The notes under the pieces were generated by a model. The model saw only the letters and a program-made list of their open reading frames with translations, made no database searches and was not told where the DNA came from. A DNA stretch of 40,482 nt, from contig CALUHQ010000010.1 in the NCBI GenBank assembly GCA_944320485.1, positions 1 to 40,482 on the forward strand, given 5' to 3'. The translations under genes were made by a program, and so were the position numbers. The DNA comes from Candidatus Methanomethylophilaceae archaeon. GTDB taxonomy: Archaea; Thermoplasmatota; Thermoplasmata; Methanomassiliicoccales; Methanomethylophilaceae. Positions 24,179-32,288 of the stretch are shown here, one piece after another. Each line of letters opens with the position of its first letter. Within the stretch, counting starts at the first letter, position 1.

Positions 24179-26689
24179 TCAGTAGATCCCCAGGTGCTTG
24201 TACTGGATGACGACGTCCTCGTCCCCCACCTGGAACGTGACCGTGCGGTCCATGTCGGACAGCATCAGGTCCTCGCTGGTTCCGTCCATCTCCACCAGGG
24301 AGATGGCGACGCGGCCGTTGGTGCTGACGAACTTCAGGGAGACGGTGCTGTCCTCCTGGACGATGAGCACGTCGTCGACGAACCATCCGTCGGCCTCGAA
24401 GCTGCCCTCCAGGTGGATCTCGACGGTGTCCCTGGGCATCTGGGCCGATGAGATCCCGGTGACCTCGTCCGCATCGCAGACGACCCTCTGGAAGAGGAAC
24501 TGGTCGTCTCCGGACTCGGATGTGGAGATGTACGAGCCGGGGGCGGCGGTGACGTCGAAGACCGTTCCGTACGTCACCCACAGGCCGCCGGCCTCCTCGA
24601 CGTAGTCCTCGAGGGGGATGTAGCCCTCGAAGCCGTATGCGTACGAGTCGGACACCTTGGATCCGAACGAGTAGACGCCGTAGCTGAGTGGGCCGTCGGC
24701 CTCTATGTCGACCTTCATGATCGGGAGGAACGTGATGTCGTCGGATACGGTCACGGTGAACGAGCCGTCGTCGTTGGTGGTGAGACAGCTTGACAGCGGA
24801 TACGCGACCCCTTGGCTCACCATGCCTATGTCGTCGGCCCCGAAGCTCTCGTCCATGGTCACCTTGAAGGTGACGGTGGACTCCGTGGTGACGGTGAAGG
24901 GCATCTGCATCATGTTGCCGTCGTCGTCGTAGAACGCCACGCCGTCGCATCCGTCGGCGAGGGAGATGGAGCACTGGTCCGCGTAACTGGTCTGGTCGCT
25001 GCCGGACATACCGAAGACGACGATGGCGGCCAGCATCGCCACCAGGGCGAAGCCTGTAATGTACCTGACAGTCCTGATGGGCCTCCCGCCCTCCTTGGCG
25101 CTGCGGTTCTGGAGCGCGGTCTTGACCGAGGACGTCCTCTTCTTCTTGGCGGGAGCCGCCTCTGCCAGACCCTCCACGGAGATGCCCTCCAGCGGGGTCA
25201 TGCTGAGCGCGGGGTAGATCTCCTTGAACGAGACCTTCCTGTCCGCGGGGGAGTCGTCGGAGACCCTCACGAATATCCCGTTGCTGGCCATCTCAAGGCC
25301 CTGGTGGGCCATGCCCTTGACGAACGTCATCGCCGGGGACATCTCAGACTCCGGGTCGTCGCTGGTTATGCCGATGGTCAGCGGGTACACGGACACGACG
25401 TTGAGCGAGAGGCCGATGGCCTTCGCCACGCCGGACATCTTCCCGAAGAAGACGTCGAAGTTGCGGGGGCCGTCGTTGCCGGCGACCCTCATGTACTTGG
25501 CTCCCAGGACCACCATCATGTAGTCGGTGTCGAAGCCGAGGTCCTTGAGGTACGAGAGCAGGTAGAGCAGGTAGCCCTCCATGAACGCGCCCTCCTTGGA
25601 CCTGGTGGAGCTGAGTATCGAACGGATGTCGGAGGGATCCTGGCTGATCCCCCTCGACTTCTTCATTATGATGGAGCAGGAGAGGCCGTAGTACGCGGCC
25701 CCGGATTCGGAGTAGAAGACCGAGATGATGCCGTCCTCCACCATCCTGAGGATGTTGGACGTCACCGTGGACCTGGGGGCCTCGACCTTGTTGACGATGT
25801 CGGTCACGCACAGGGGCCTCTCGTAGACCGCGTCCACGATGTCGATCTGCACGGGGCTGGTAATCAGCCCGACGGACCCGTCGAGCTCCACCATCAGGAA
25901 CCTGCCCGTGTCGCCGGAGTGGCGGAGTGACAGGTTGATGTACGGCTCGGACGGCTTCTCGGCCCTCTCGTAGACGACCTTGTACCTGGCGGAGTCCCCG
26001 GAGCAGTAGTCCTCGACGGAGGTCACCGCATAGAACCTGCCGGTGGCGTTCTCCACGGCCCTGCCCACGAACTCCGTGAACATGTCCATCTTGGACGACA
26101 TCACGCCCTCGCCCTCGAAGACCAGGGTGAGCGGGTTCAGGGCGAACACGCTGAACCTGAAGCCCGTCATGCGGGCGAACCTCTCCTTGATCCCGGGGAT
26201 CACGTCCTCGAGGTTCCCCTTACCGACGTCTATCTTCATCGAATCGGCCAGGTCGCGGGCGTACCTGCGGCGAATCTGGTCCAGCCCCAGCCCTATCTCG
26301 GCGCTGTACTGGTCGAGCATGTTGGCCACGGACGACATCCCGCTGTAGTGGCTAGAGGGATCCTTGAAGGTCCTTTCGGACTCCTCCGCGGCCCCGGCGT
26401 CCGGTGTGAACGACCCTGCTATCTTCAGGGCCAGGTTGGAATAGTACACGGACTTTTTGTCCGGATCAGGCTTCGCCTTGATGATGACCCCCGAATCAGT
26501 CATCTTGTCGAGGACGAAATGGAGGGATGATGAAGGGATGCCGAGTGCCGCCGAGATGTCGCTGGGCCTCTTGCTCCCGCTGCATAGCTCGTTGTAGACG
26601 GCGATCTGCATGGGGTCCGTTAGAGGGACCACCCCCTTCTCCGTGAGAAGCACCACGAAGTTGCGCAGATACTCATCCTGACTGCCCAT
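24179..26689 (-). CDS. Transmembrane winged-helix regulator with external domain
   Basis: I do not recognise a named family for this 836-residue protein. Its build can be read: a winged helix-turn-helix (about residues 20-75, ArsR/MarR-like), a sensor-like alpha/beta segment (about 115-275), a second winged helix (about 276-325) and a second sensor-like segment (365-495). A basic linker with KKKR leads to one membrane helix (544-563) and a beta-rich external domain (564-836). The two halves of the cytoplasmic part look like a tandem duplication: TDPMQIAVYNEL matches TSPVQIDIVDAV, and ALNPLTLVF matches SVYPLTIGI. This suggests a one-component, membrane-bound transcription regulator that senses outside signals. 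TTATATAA (26715-26722) lies about 30 nt upstream of the ATG. Confidence 0.68.
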   Translation of the reverse strand: MGSQDEYLRNFVVLLTEKGVVPLTDPMQIAVYNELCSGSKRPSDISAALGIPSSSLHFVLDKMTDSGVIIKAKPDPDKKSVYYSNLALKIAGSFTPDAGAAEESERTFKDPSSHYSGMSSVANMLDQYSAEIGLGLDQIRRRYARDLADSMKIDVGKGNLEDVIPGIKERFARMTGFRFSVFALNPLTLVFEGEGVMSSKMDMFTEFVGRAVENATGRFYAVTSVEDYCSGDSARYKVVYERAEKPSEPYINLSLRHSGDTGRFLMVELDGSVGLITSPVQIDIVDAVYERPLCVTDIVNKVEAPRSTVTSNILRMVEDGIISVFYSESGAAYYGLSCSIIMKKSRGISQDPSDIRSILSSTRSKEGAFMEGYLLYLLSYLKDLGFDTDYMMVVLGAKYMRVAGNDGPRNFDVFFGKMSGVAKAIGLSLNVVSVYPLTIGITSDDPESEMSPAMTFVKGMAHQGLEMASNGIFVRVSDDSPADRKVSFKEIYPALSMTPLEGISVEGLAEAAPAKKKRTSSVKTALQNRSAKEGGRPIRTVRYITGFALVAMLAAIVVFGMSGSDQTSYADQCSISLADGCDGVAFYDDDGNMMQMPFTVTTESTVTFKVTMDESFGADDIGMVSQGVAYPLSSCLTTNDDGSFTVTVSDDITFLPIMKVDIEADGPLSYGVYSFGSKVSDSYAYGFEGYIPLEDYVEEAGGLWVTYGTVFDVTAAPGSYISTSESGDDQFLFQRVVCDADEVTGISSAQMPRDTVEIHLEGSFEADGWFVDDVLIVQEDSTVSLKFVSTNGRVAISLVEMDGTSEDLMLSDMDRTVTFQVGDEDVVIQYKHLGIY

Positions 26690-26714
26690 GGCGGGAGTAT
26701 CGGCCCCTTCGATA

Positions 26715-26722
26715 TTATATAA
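26715..26722 (-). promoter_or_regulatory. TATA box of the regulator operon
   Basis: TTATATAA is centred about 30 nt from the ATG at 26689, predicting a leader of only a few nucleotides. It lies between the regulator gene and the end of the thi operon on the same strand, so the regulator pair has its own promoter. Confidence 0.6.
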
Positions 26723-26754
26723 TTAGGGAAGGACGCTCGGTCGGTGTGGAAGCG

Positions 26755-27339
26755 TCACTGGACCCTGCGGGACAGCCTCTGGACCAGGTCCGACGGTTCC
26801 GGCTCCGTCATCGCTGAGGACATGACGGCGACCCCCGCCGCCCCGGCCCTCATGACGTCGGGGTAGTTCTCGGGGGTTATGCCACCGACGCCGTACACGG
26901 GTATGTCCACGGCCTCGCTGATCGCCTCGATGAAGGGTATCCCGCGCGGGTCCTCGGGCTTGCAGGCGGTGTGGTAGACGTGCCCGGCGAGGACGTAGTC
27001 CACCCCGAGGTCCTCGGCCTCCCTGGCCTGCTCGACGGAGTGGACCGAAGCGCCCACCAGCGAGAAGTCGGACAGGTCCTCCGCCTCCCTCAGGAGCTGT
27101 ATGGGGAGGTGGATCCTGCACACGTTCAGCTCCCTGGCGACATCCATGTTGGAGTTGATCGCCAGGGGGGTCCTGCAGCGCTCGCATATCTCGAGGCACT
27201 GGGATGCCAGTGAGAGCAGCTCATCGTAGCAGAGGTCCTTCTCCCTCAGGATAATCATCTCGGGGTGCGCCCTGGCCAAAAGCTCTACCTGCTCCAGGAA
27301 CGGCCTGGCGCAGAGGTTCCTGCTTGTGATAACTATCAT
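26755..27339 (-). CDS. tenI: TenI-type thiazole tautomerase (ThiE-like)
   Basis: TenI aromatises the thiazole product of ThiG and is a paralogue of thiamine-phosphate synthase ThiE. The 194-residue TIM-barrel has LAGHVYHTACKPEDPRGIP, matching the TenI segment that carries the catalytic His (His120 here), and the phosphate-binding GVGGITPENYP. The N-terminal half lacks the ThiE pattern QLRMKD seen in the gene at 30093, reading ILREKD. TenI fits better than a second ThiE. The ATG is one base after the thiH stop, making it the last gene of the thi operon. Confidence 0.82.
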   Translation of the reverse strand: MIVITSRNLCARPFLEQVELLARAHPEMIILREKDLCYDELLSLASQCLEICERCRTPLAINSNMDVARELNVCRIHLPIQLLREAEDLSDFSLVGASVHSVEQAREAEDLGVDYVLAGHVYHTACKPEDPRGIPFIEAISEAVDIPVYGVGGITPENYPDVMRAGAAGVAVMSSAMTEPEPSDLVQRLSRRVQ

Positions 27340-27340
27340 G

Positions 27341-28486
27341 TCAAACCCTCACGTAGTCGTTCATCACCGGCTGCAGCCCCTTGCGACGCAGCGCCGCGGT
27401 TATCTCGCCCACGTCCCTGGGGTCGGAGATGACGAACTGTCCGTCGCCGCGCGCCTCGCCGCTGTGCTCGCCTATACCGACACTGACTCCTGCGGATATC
27501 TTAGTTGCGCTCAGGCCGACGATCCCGTCCCTGAACGTGGGACGCTCCCTGGTGGATATGGTCTGACCCGCGAACGGCAGGAACATCCTGTACGCCAGGG
27601 ACACCTGGAGTAGCTGGGATTCCGTGACCCCTATCTTGTTGTCGACGCCCCCGGCGGGCCTGAGCCTGGGCAGCGACATGGAGATCTCCGCGTGGGGGTA
27701 CCTCCTCTGGATGGACATGGCGTGGAGCCCGCAGGCGAGTGCGTCCCTCCTGAAGTCGTCCCTGAGGCCCAGCAGCGTCCCGAAGGCCACGCCCCTCATC
27801 CCTCCCCTGAGGGCCCTCTCCTGGGCGTCGAACCTGTACGAGAACACTCTCTTCGGTCCCGAGAGATGGAGTTCCGCGTAGCGAGCCGGGTCGTAGGTCT
27901 CCTGGAACACGGTGACGTAGTCGGCACCGCTGCGGTGGAGGACGGCGTACTCGTCGGTGTTCATGGGATACACCTCCACGCCCACGGTGGCGAACCTCTC
28001 GGACGCCAGCTCCACGCATTTCGAGATGAAGTCGACGCCGGACCTGGCCCTGGACTCGCCCGTGAGGATCAGGACCTCCTCCAGCCCGGTGGCGGCTATG
28101 GCGTCGAGCTCCCTCTCCACTGATGGGAGGTCCAGGGTGGCCCTGTGGATCCCGTTCCTGCAGTTGAACCCGCAGTAGACGCACTCATTGGAGCAGTAGT
28201 TGGATACGTAGAGGGGGGTGAACAGGCACACGGAGTTGCCGAAGTGGCGGCGGGTCTCGTCCAGCGCCCTGGCGGCCATCTCCTCCAGGTGGGGCTCAGC
28301 GGCAGGGGACAGGAGGGCCGCGAAGCCCTCGATCCCGGGGTCACCGTCCAGCGCCCTCCTGACGTCGGCATCGGTGAAGGTCGACGGGTCCAATTCGGCC
28401 GCCGTCCCGAGGACGGTCTCCATGATGTCGGAGTCGATGGCCTCCATGTCCGGGAGGTACTCCATTGCGTCCGTGGCCCTCATCAT
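27341..28486 (-). CDS. thiH: 2-iminoacetate synthase ThiH (radical SAM)
   Basis: ThiH cleaves tyrosine with a SAM radical to give dehydroglycine for thiazole formation and is the anaerobic counterpart of glycine oxidase ThiO. The radical SAM cluster ligands are Cys98, Cys102 and Cys105 in NYCSNECVYCGF, and the core continues with LILTGES and EVYPMNTDEY. Length is 381 aa. The ATG at 28486 was chosen; a GTG at 28495 overlaps the end of thiG and would add three residues. The downstream motif TKISAGVSVG and the C-terminal segment are typical of ThiH. Its oxygen-sensitive chemistry suits an anaerobe. Confidence 0.92.
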   Translation of the reverse strand: MMRATDAMEYLPDMEAIDSDIMETVLGTAAELDPSTFTDADVRRALDGDPGIEGFAALLSPAAEPHLEEMAARALDETRRHFGNSVCLFTPLYVSNYCSNECVYCGFNCRNGIHRATLDLPSVERELDAIAATGLEEVLILTGESRARSGVDFISKCVELASERFATVGVEVYPMNTDEYAVLHRSGADYVTVFQETYDPARYAELHLSGPKRVFSYRFDAQERALRGGMRGVAFGTLLGLRDDFRRDALACGLHAMSIQRRYPHAEISMSLPRLRPAGGVDNKIGVTESQLLQVSLAYRMFLPFAGQTISTRERPTFRDGIVGLSATKISAGVSVGIGEHSGEARGDGQFVISDPRDVGEITAALRRKGLQPVMNDYVRV

Positions 28487-28487
28487 C

Positions 28488-29255
28488 TCACTCACCCAGG
28501 AAGCCGGTGAGGGGGCTGGATGCCTCCGCCCTGTCGTTCAGGACCCTGCCGGGTCCCGACAGGTACGCCAGTCTTCCCGCCTCGATGGCCATCTTGAACG
28601 CGCGTGCCATCGCCGGGATGTCGCGGGCCGTCGCGACCGCGGTGTTGGCCATGACCGCGGCGCATCCGATCTCCATCGCCTCGCATGCCTGGGAGGGCCT
28701 GCCGATCCCGGCATCCACGATGACGGGCAGGTCGACCTCCTCGACTATCATCTTCACGAAGTCCCTGGTGAGCAGCCCCCTGTTGGTCCCTATGGGGGCG
28801 CCCAGCGGCATGATGGCGGCTGCGCCGGCATCGGCCATGGCGCGGGCCGCGGTGAGGTCCGGCATCATGTACGGCATGGGGATGAAGCCCTCGTCGGCCA
28901 GCATGCCGACGGCGCGTATCGTCTCGCAGTTGTCCGGCAGGAGGTACTTGGAGTCGCGGATAATCTCGATCTTGACGAAGTCCCCGCACCCGAGCTCCCT
29001 GGCCAGCCTCGCAATGCGGACAGCCTCCTCCGCGGTCCTTGCCCCGGAGGTGTTCGGCAGGAGCGTGATGCCCTCGGGCATGCTGTCCAGGACGTTGCCC
29101 TCGCCGGGGGCGTTGGCCCTGCGGACGGCGAGGGTCGCCATCTGCACCCCGCCGTTCTCTATCACGGCACGGGTAATGTCCAGGGAGAACTTGCCCGAGC
29201 CCAGTATGAATCTGGAGCTGAATCTGTGGCCGCCGATGATGAGGTCGTCCGTCAT
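28488..29255 (-). CDS. thiG: Thiazole synthase ThiG
   Basis: ThiG joins dehydroglycine, ThiS-thiocarboxylate and 1-deoxy-D-xylulose 5-phosphate into thiazole phosphate. The 255-residue TIM-barrel has FILGSGKF at the N-terminus, the Schiff-base Lys95 in DFVKIEII, and the phosphate-binding [11 protein letters not shown] and [16 protein letters not shown]. Length and motifs are complete. It overlaps or abuts thiH downstream; a 33-nt gap separates it from thiF upstream. Archaea usually make thiazole with a Thi4-type enzyme and have no known need for deoxyxylulose phosphate, so this gene is unexpected here. Confidence 0.93.
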   Translation of the reverse strand: MTDDLIIGGHRFSSRFILGSGKFSLDITRAVIENGGVQMATLAVRRANAPGEGNVLDSMPEGITLLPNTSGARTAEEAVRIARLARELGCGDFVKIEIIRDSKYLLPDNCETIRAVGMLADEGFIPMPYMMPDLTAARAMADAGAAAIMPLGAPIGTNRGLLTRDFVKMIVEEVDLPVIVDAGIGRPSQACEAMEIGCAAVMANTAVATARDIPAMARAFKMAIEAGRLAYLSGPGRVLNDRAEASSPLTGFLGE

Positions 29256-29288
29256 GATGTATCGGCGGGGGAGAAGGAAGGCGCGGAT

Positions 29289-29894
29289 TTACGGTTTGTC
29301 TTCTCCAAGAAGGAGTCTGATGGCCATGTTCGCGACGTGTCCCGCGCACACCATCACCCTGGCGGCGGTGAGCCCCGGCCCCTCGGACGCCTCCGAGATG
29401 CCGTCGCCGCAGACGTACAGCCTCCGCATGCGTTTCCGAGTCACTATTTCGTTGGAGCTGCCGAAGCCCGCCATGCCGGAGCACGACACCACGGTGCATC
29501 CGGTCCCGAGCAGCAGCGACTCCACGAGCATGGCCTTCTGGTCGGCCTGGTCCAGGCACTCGCAGACCACCTCGCAGTCCGAGAACACTCCGGGGGCGTT
29601 GTCCCCGTCGAGCCTCCCGTCGAACACCTCGATGCGGATGTCCGGCTCGATGGCCGACAGCGTCTCCCGGAGGGCATCCGTCTTCCTTGACCCGACATCC
29701 TTCGGCAGGTAGCACTGCCTGAACAGGTTGGATCCGTCGACGACGTCGAAATCGGCGACGACCAGCGTGCCGATGCCCGAACGGGCGAGGGCGACGGCCA
29801 CATGGGACCCCATGCCCCCCAGGCCGGCAACGCCCACCTTGGCGCCGCTCAGTCTGGATGCCACATCCCCGGGCAGGGGGGATTCCCTCATCAT
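29289..29894 (-). CDS. thiF: ThiS adenylyltransferase ThiF
   Basis: ThiF activates the C-terminal glycine of ThiS with ATP so that it can accept sulfur. The 201-residue E1-like protein has the nucleotide-binding GLGGMGS (residues 24-30), DFDVVDGSNLFRQCY and the basic residues of KTDAL. It is of the short type, without the zinc-binding CxxC pairs of longer MoeB/ThiF proteins, as is common in anaerobic thi operons. Its ATG overlaps the thiS stop (ATGA). Confidence 0.87.
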   Translation of the reverse strand: MMRESPLPGDVASRLSGAKVGVAGLGGMGSHVAVALARSGIGTLVVADFDVVDGSNLFRQCYLPKDVGSRKTDALRETLSAIEPDIRIEVFDGRLDGDNAPGVFSDCEVVCECLDQADQKAMLVESLLLGTGCTVVSCSGMAGFGSSNEIVTRKRMRRLYVCGDGISEASEGPGLTAARVMVCAGHVANMAIRLLLGEDKP

Positions 29895-30091
29895 CCTCCC
29901 CCGACGAAGCTAACGAGCTCGATCCTCTGCCCCGGGGTCAGGACGAAGCTCCCGCGCCTGTCGCGCGGGCATATCTCGCCGTCCACCTCGACCGCCACGC
30001 GGTCGGTCCGGTGCCCCAGCATGGATACCAGGTCCTCCGCGGTGGTGCCCTCGGGGACCTCCATCACCTCGCCGTTAACGGTAACGCGCAT
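29891..30091 (-). CDS. thiS: Sulfur carrier protein ThiS
   Basis: ThiS is a 66-residue ubiquitin-fold protein that carries sulfur as a thiocarboxylate to ThiG. It starts MRVTVNGEVMEVPEGTT and ends in GGG, of which the terminal Gly-Gly is the functional tail. The position between thiE (1-nt gap) and thiF (ATGA overlap) supports the call. MoaD-like carriers are similar in size, but the thi context decides. Confidence 0.9.
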   Translation of the reverse strand: MRVTVNGEVMEVPEGTTAEDLVSMLGHRTDRVAVEVDGEICPRDRRGSFVLTPGQRIELVSFVGGG

Positions 30092-30092
30092 G

Positions 30093-30737
30093 TCACAGGT
30101 TCTCCGGGGGGATGTGCGGCCTGACCTTCAGGATCAGGTCCCTGAGCTCATGGGCGGCCGCCCTGACGTCGTCCTGGGCGACCACCGCCGACACCACCGC
30201 GGCGGCGTCGGCGCCGGCCCTTATGACGTCCTGGATGTTCCCGCGGTTTATCCCGCCTATCGCCACGACCGGAATGTCGACCGCCTGCCTCACCTCGAAG
30301 ATGGCACCCAGCCCCAGGGCCTGGCAGGCGTCCGGTTTCGTGGATGTCCGGAATATCGAGCCGACGCCGACGTAGTCGGCACCGTTCTCCACGGCGCGCA
30401 CCGCCTGCTCGGCGTTGTCCACCGACACCCCGATGAAGGCGTCGTCGCCCATCAGCTTCCTGGCGACCTCGACGGGGATGTCCGTCTGACCCAGGTGGAC
30501 ACCGTCCGCGCCGGATGCCATGGCAATGTCCACCCTGTCGTTGACGATGAAGAGCTTGCACATCTCGTCCGCGACCTCCCTGATGGCGTTGGCCTGCTCC
30601 AGCATGACCTTCCCGTCGGTATCCTTCATCCTGAGCTGGACGACGTCCGCACCGCCTTCGTACGCCAGCCTGGCGACCTCGGCGTCGGAGCGTCCGCCGG
30701 AGAGCCCGGCGTCCGTGACGACGTACAAATCGAACAT
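30093..30737 (-). CDS. thiE: Thiamine-phosphate synthase ThiE
   Basis: ThiE couples HMP-PP with thiazole phosphate to give thiamine phosphate. The 214-residue TIM-barrel has VVQLRMKD, NDRVDIA, GVHLGQTD, a TSTK substrate loop and the phosphate-binding VVAIGGINRGN, all typical of bacterial ThiE. A TATA box (complement of 30761-30769) lies about 28 nt upstream of the ATG, so it leads the thi operon with an almost leaderless message. The same window encodes a ThiN domain with the same activity, an unusual redundancy. Confidence 0.92.
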   Translation of the reverse strand: MFDLYVVTDAGLSGGRSDAEVARLAYEGGADVVQLRMKDTDGKVMLEQANAIREVADEMCKLFIVNDRVDIAMASGADGVHLGQTDIPVEVARKLMGDDAFIGVSVDNAEQAVRAVENGADYVGVGSIFRTSTKPDACQALGLGAIFEVRQAVDIPVVAIGGINRGNIQDVIRAGADAAAVVSAVVAQDDVRAAAHELRDLILKVRPHIPPENL

Positions 30738-30833
30738 GGGATTCGCTAGGCCAGGGTCCGATTTATACCTGAGGGGAGGCGTCTCGGCCGAGTTGGGATA
30801 AATACTGGATACGGGATAGAACAGCGGGATCAG
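30738..30833. promoter_or_regulatory. Divergent promoters, thi operon / YczE-like gene
   Basis: GGTATAAAT (complement of 30761-30769) serves thiE. ATAAATAC (30798-30805) lies about 33 nt before the ATG of the plus-strand gene. The short leaders leave no room for a TPP riboswitch, and no CUGAGA-type core is seen, so any thiamine control must act through a protein. Confidence 0.6.
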
Positions 30834-31520
30834 ATGGGGAAGCCGGACAGGAGCATACCGCTGACGGCCAGGCCGACGTTCAGGAAGGACATGGTCGAGA
30901 TGGTGGTCTCGGTCTTCGTGCTGTCACTGGGGGTCGTCCTGACCGTGAAGGCGGGGATGGGCGCATCCCCGATCGTGTCGCTGCCGACCGTGCTGAGCCA
31001 TGCCACTGGTCTCTCGATGGGGACGATGATCTTCATCGTGTACACGCTGTTCATCCTGGTGGAGTGGGCGCTCCTGCGCGACCGCGGGAGGATAGTCCTG
31101 ACACTGAGCCAGCTCCCGTTCTCGATGCTGTTCAGCCTTTTCGTGGACATCATAGTGTGGATGCTCGGCGACTGGGAGGTGACGGGCGACCTCGGGCGCT
31201 GGATCCTGGTGATAGTCGGCACGGCGGTCATCGGGTTCGGCTGCGTCCTGGAGATCGACGCGAACATCTCCATGCTGGCGGACGACGGTCTGGTCCTTTC
31301 GATAAGCCAGTTCACCGGGGTCAGGCTGGACAAGGTCATGCTGATATTCGACGTGTGCTTCGTCGCCTCCGCGTTCGTCGTGTCCTATGCGGTGTTCCAG
31401 GACTTCATCGGCGTCGGACTGGGGACCATATTCGCCGGACTGACCCTCGGGCTGTTCGTCAGGTTCTTCACGAAGGTGGTGAAGGGCTACATCCGCAAGG
31501 ACGGCAACATCTCCGTCTGA
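30834..31520 (+). CDS. YczE/YitT-like integral membrane protein
   Basis: The 228-residue protein has five or six hydrophobic helices (for example VEMVVSVFVLSLGVVLTV, MIFIVYTLFILVEW, WILVIVGTAVIGFGCVL) and the early motif KAGMGASPIVSLPTVLS typical of the YczE/YitT-like family of unknown function. A cytoplasmic basic tail ends the protein. It is divergent from the thi operon with facing promoters. Transport of a thiamine precursor is therefore a possible role, but only by position. The family has no established substrate that I know. Confidence 0.72.
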   Translation: MGKPDRSIPLTARPTFRKDMVEMVVSVFVLSLGVVLTVKAGMGASPIVSLPTVLSHATGLSMGTMIFIVYTLFILVEWALLRDRGRIVLTLSQLPFSMLFSLFVDIIVWMLGDWEVTGDLGRWILVIVGTAVIGFGCVLEIDANISMLADDGLVLSISQFTGVRLDKVMLIFDVCFVASAFVVSYAVFQDFIGVGLGTIFAGLTLGLFVRFFTKVVKGYIRKDGNISV

Positions 31521-31562
31521 CGTGGACGATACGTTTAACGGGCGGTCACGGATGAGGGGGGC

Positions 31563-32153
31563 ATGAGCATCCTCTATCGCTACGGTTCCACCTACTACAT
31601 CAACATGACCAACAGGTGCCCGTGCAGGTGCGTATTCTGCGTCAGGAACTCCACCCCGAGGCTGGGGGATGCGGACTCCCTCTGGCTGGACCACGAGCCC
31701 ACGGTCGACGAGGTCATGGACGCGCTCAGGGAGGTGGACCTGTCCGGGTCCAGGGAGGTCGTCTTCTGCGGCTACGGGGAGCCGACCGAGAGGCTCGACG
31801 ACGTCCTCGAATGTGCCAGGAGGATCAAGGCAGAGTTCGGTAAGCCGGTCCGTCTGGACACCAACGGGCTCGGGAACCTGATCAACGGCAGGGACATCGT
31901 CCCCGAGATGGAGGGTGTCATAGACTCGGTCTCCATAAGCCTCAACGCGTCGGACTCCGACGAGTACCAGGAGGTCAGCCGTCCGTCGTTCGGGAAGGAC
32001 GCCTACCCCGCGATCCTGGAGTTCATCAGGGAGTGCAGGGAGAGGATCCCCGGCGTGACCGTGTCGGTCGTGGGGGGCTCCATCCCGTCGGAATCCGAGG
32101 AGCGCTGCGCCGAGATGGCCAGGGAGATGAACGTCAGGTTCAGGGTCAGATGA
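31563..32153 (+). CDS. Radical SAM protein of the TatD-linked type
   Basis: The 196-residue protein begins with the pattern YRYGSTYYINMTNRCPCRC, which I recognise from the small radical SAM family usually encoded next to or fused with TatD nucleases. The cluster ligands are Cys19-x3-Cys23-x2-Cys26, with an extra Cys21. GYGEPTER and DTNGLGN follow as SAM-binding segments. The protein is a minimal radical SAM core without an extra cluster domain. No tatD lies nearby in this window. GAGGGG lies just upstream of the ATG. The reaction it catalyses is unknown. Confidence 0.78.
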   Translation: MSILYRYGSTYYINMTNRCPCRCVFCVRNSTPRLGDADSLWLDHEPTVDEVMDALREVDLSGSREVVFCGYGEPTERLDDVLECARRIKAEFGKPVRLDTNGLGNLINGRDIVPEMEGVIDSVSISLNASDSDEYQEVSRPSFGKDAYPAILEFIRECRERIPGVTVSVVGGSIPSESEERCAEMAREMNVRFRVR

Positions 32154-32288
32154 CGTCCGATCGGTCTTTGTTCAGGTCTCAGCGACGGTTGCCGATCCCA
32201 CAACTTCCATTCGGCCACGACCATCTGCCATCACGGGCCGTGGGTTCAACAGCAAGGTTCTCGACAGTGTCGATGGACCAACCGCATT

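Noticed and set aside
24171..24974. Extension of the zinc-ribbon gene upstream into the regulator gene
   Set aside because: The added sequence is Arg-rich shadow translation, and the zinc ribbon begins at the ATG at 24170.
30738..30833. TPP riboswitch in front of the thi operon
   Set aside because: The predicted leader is only a few nucleotides long and no conserved CUGAGA or related core is present on either strand.
32154..32288. A possible tRNA or small RNA (GGTTC-like sequences)
   Set aside because: No cloverleaf arms pair and no acceptor stem or CCA-type end is found; the stretch holds nothing I can support.
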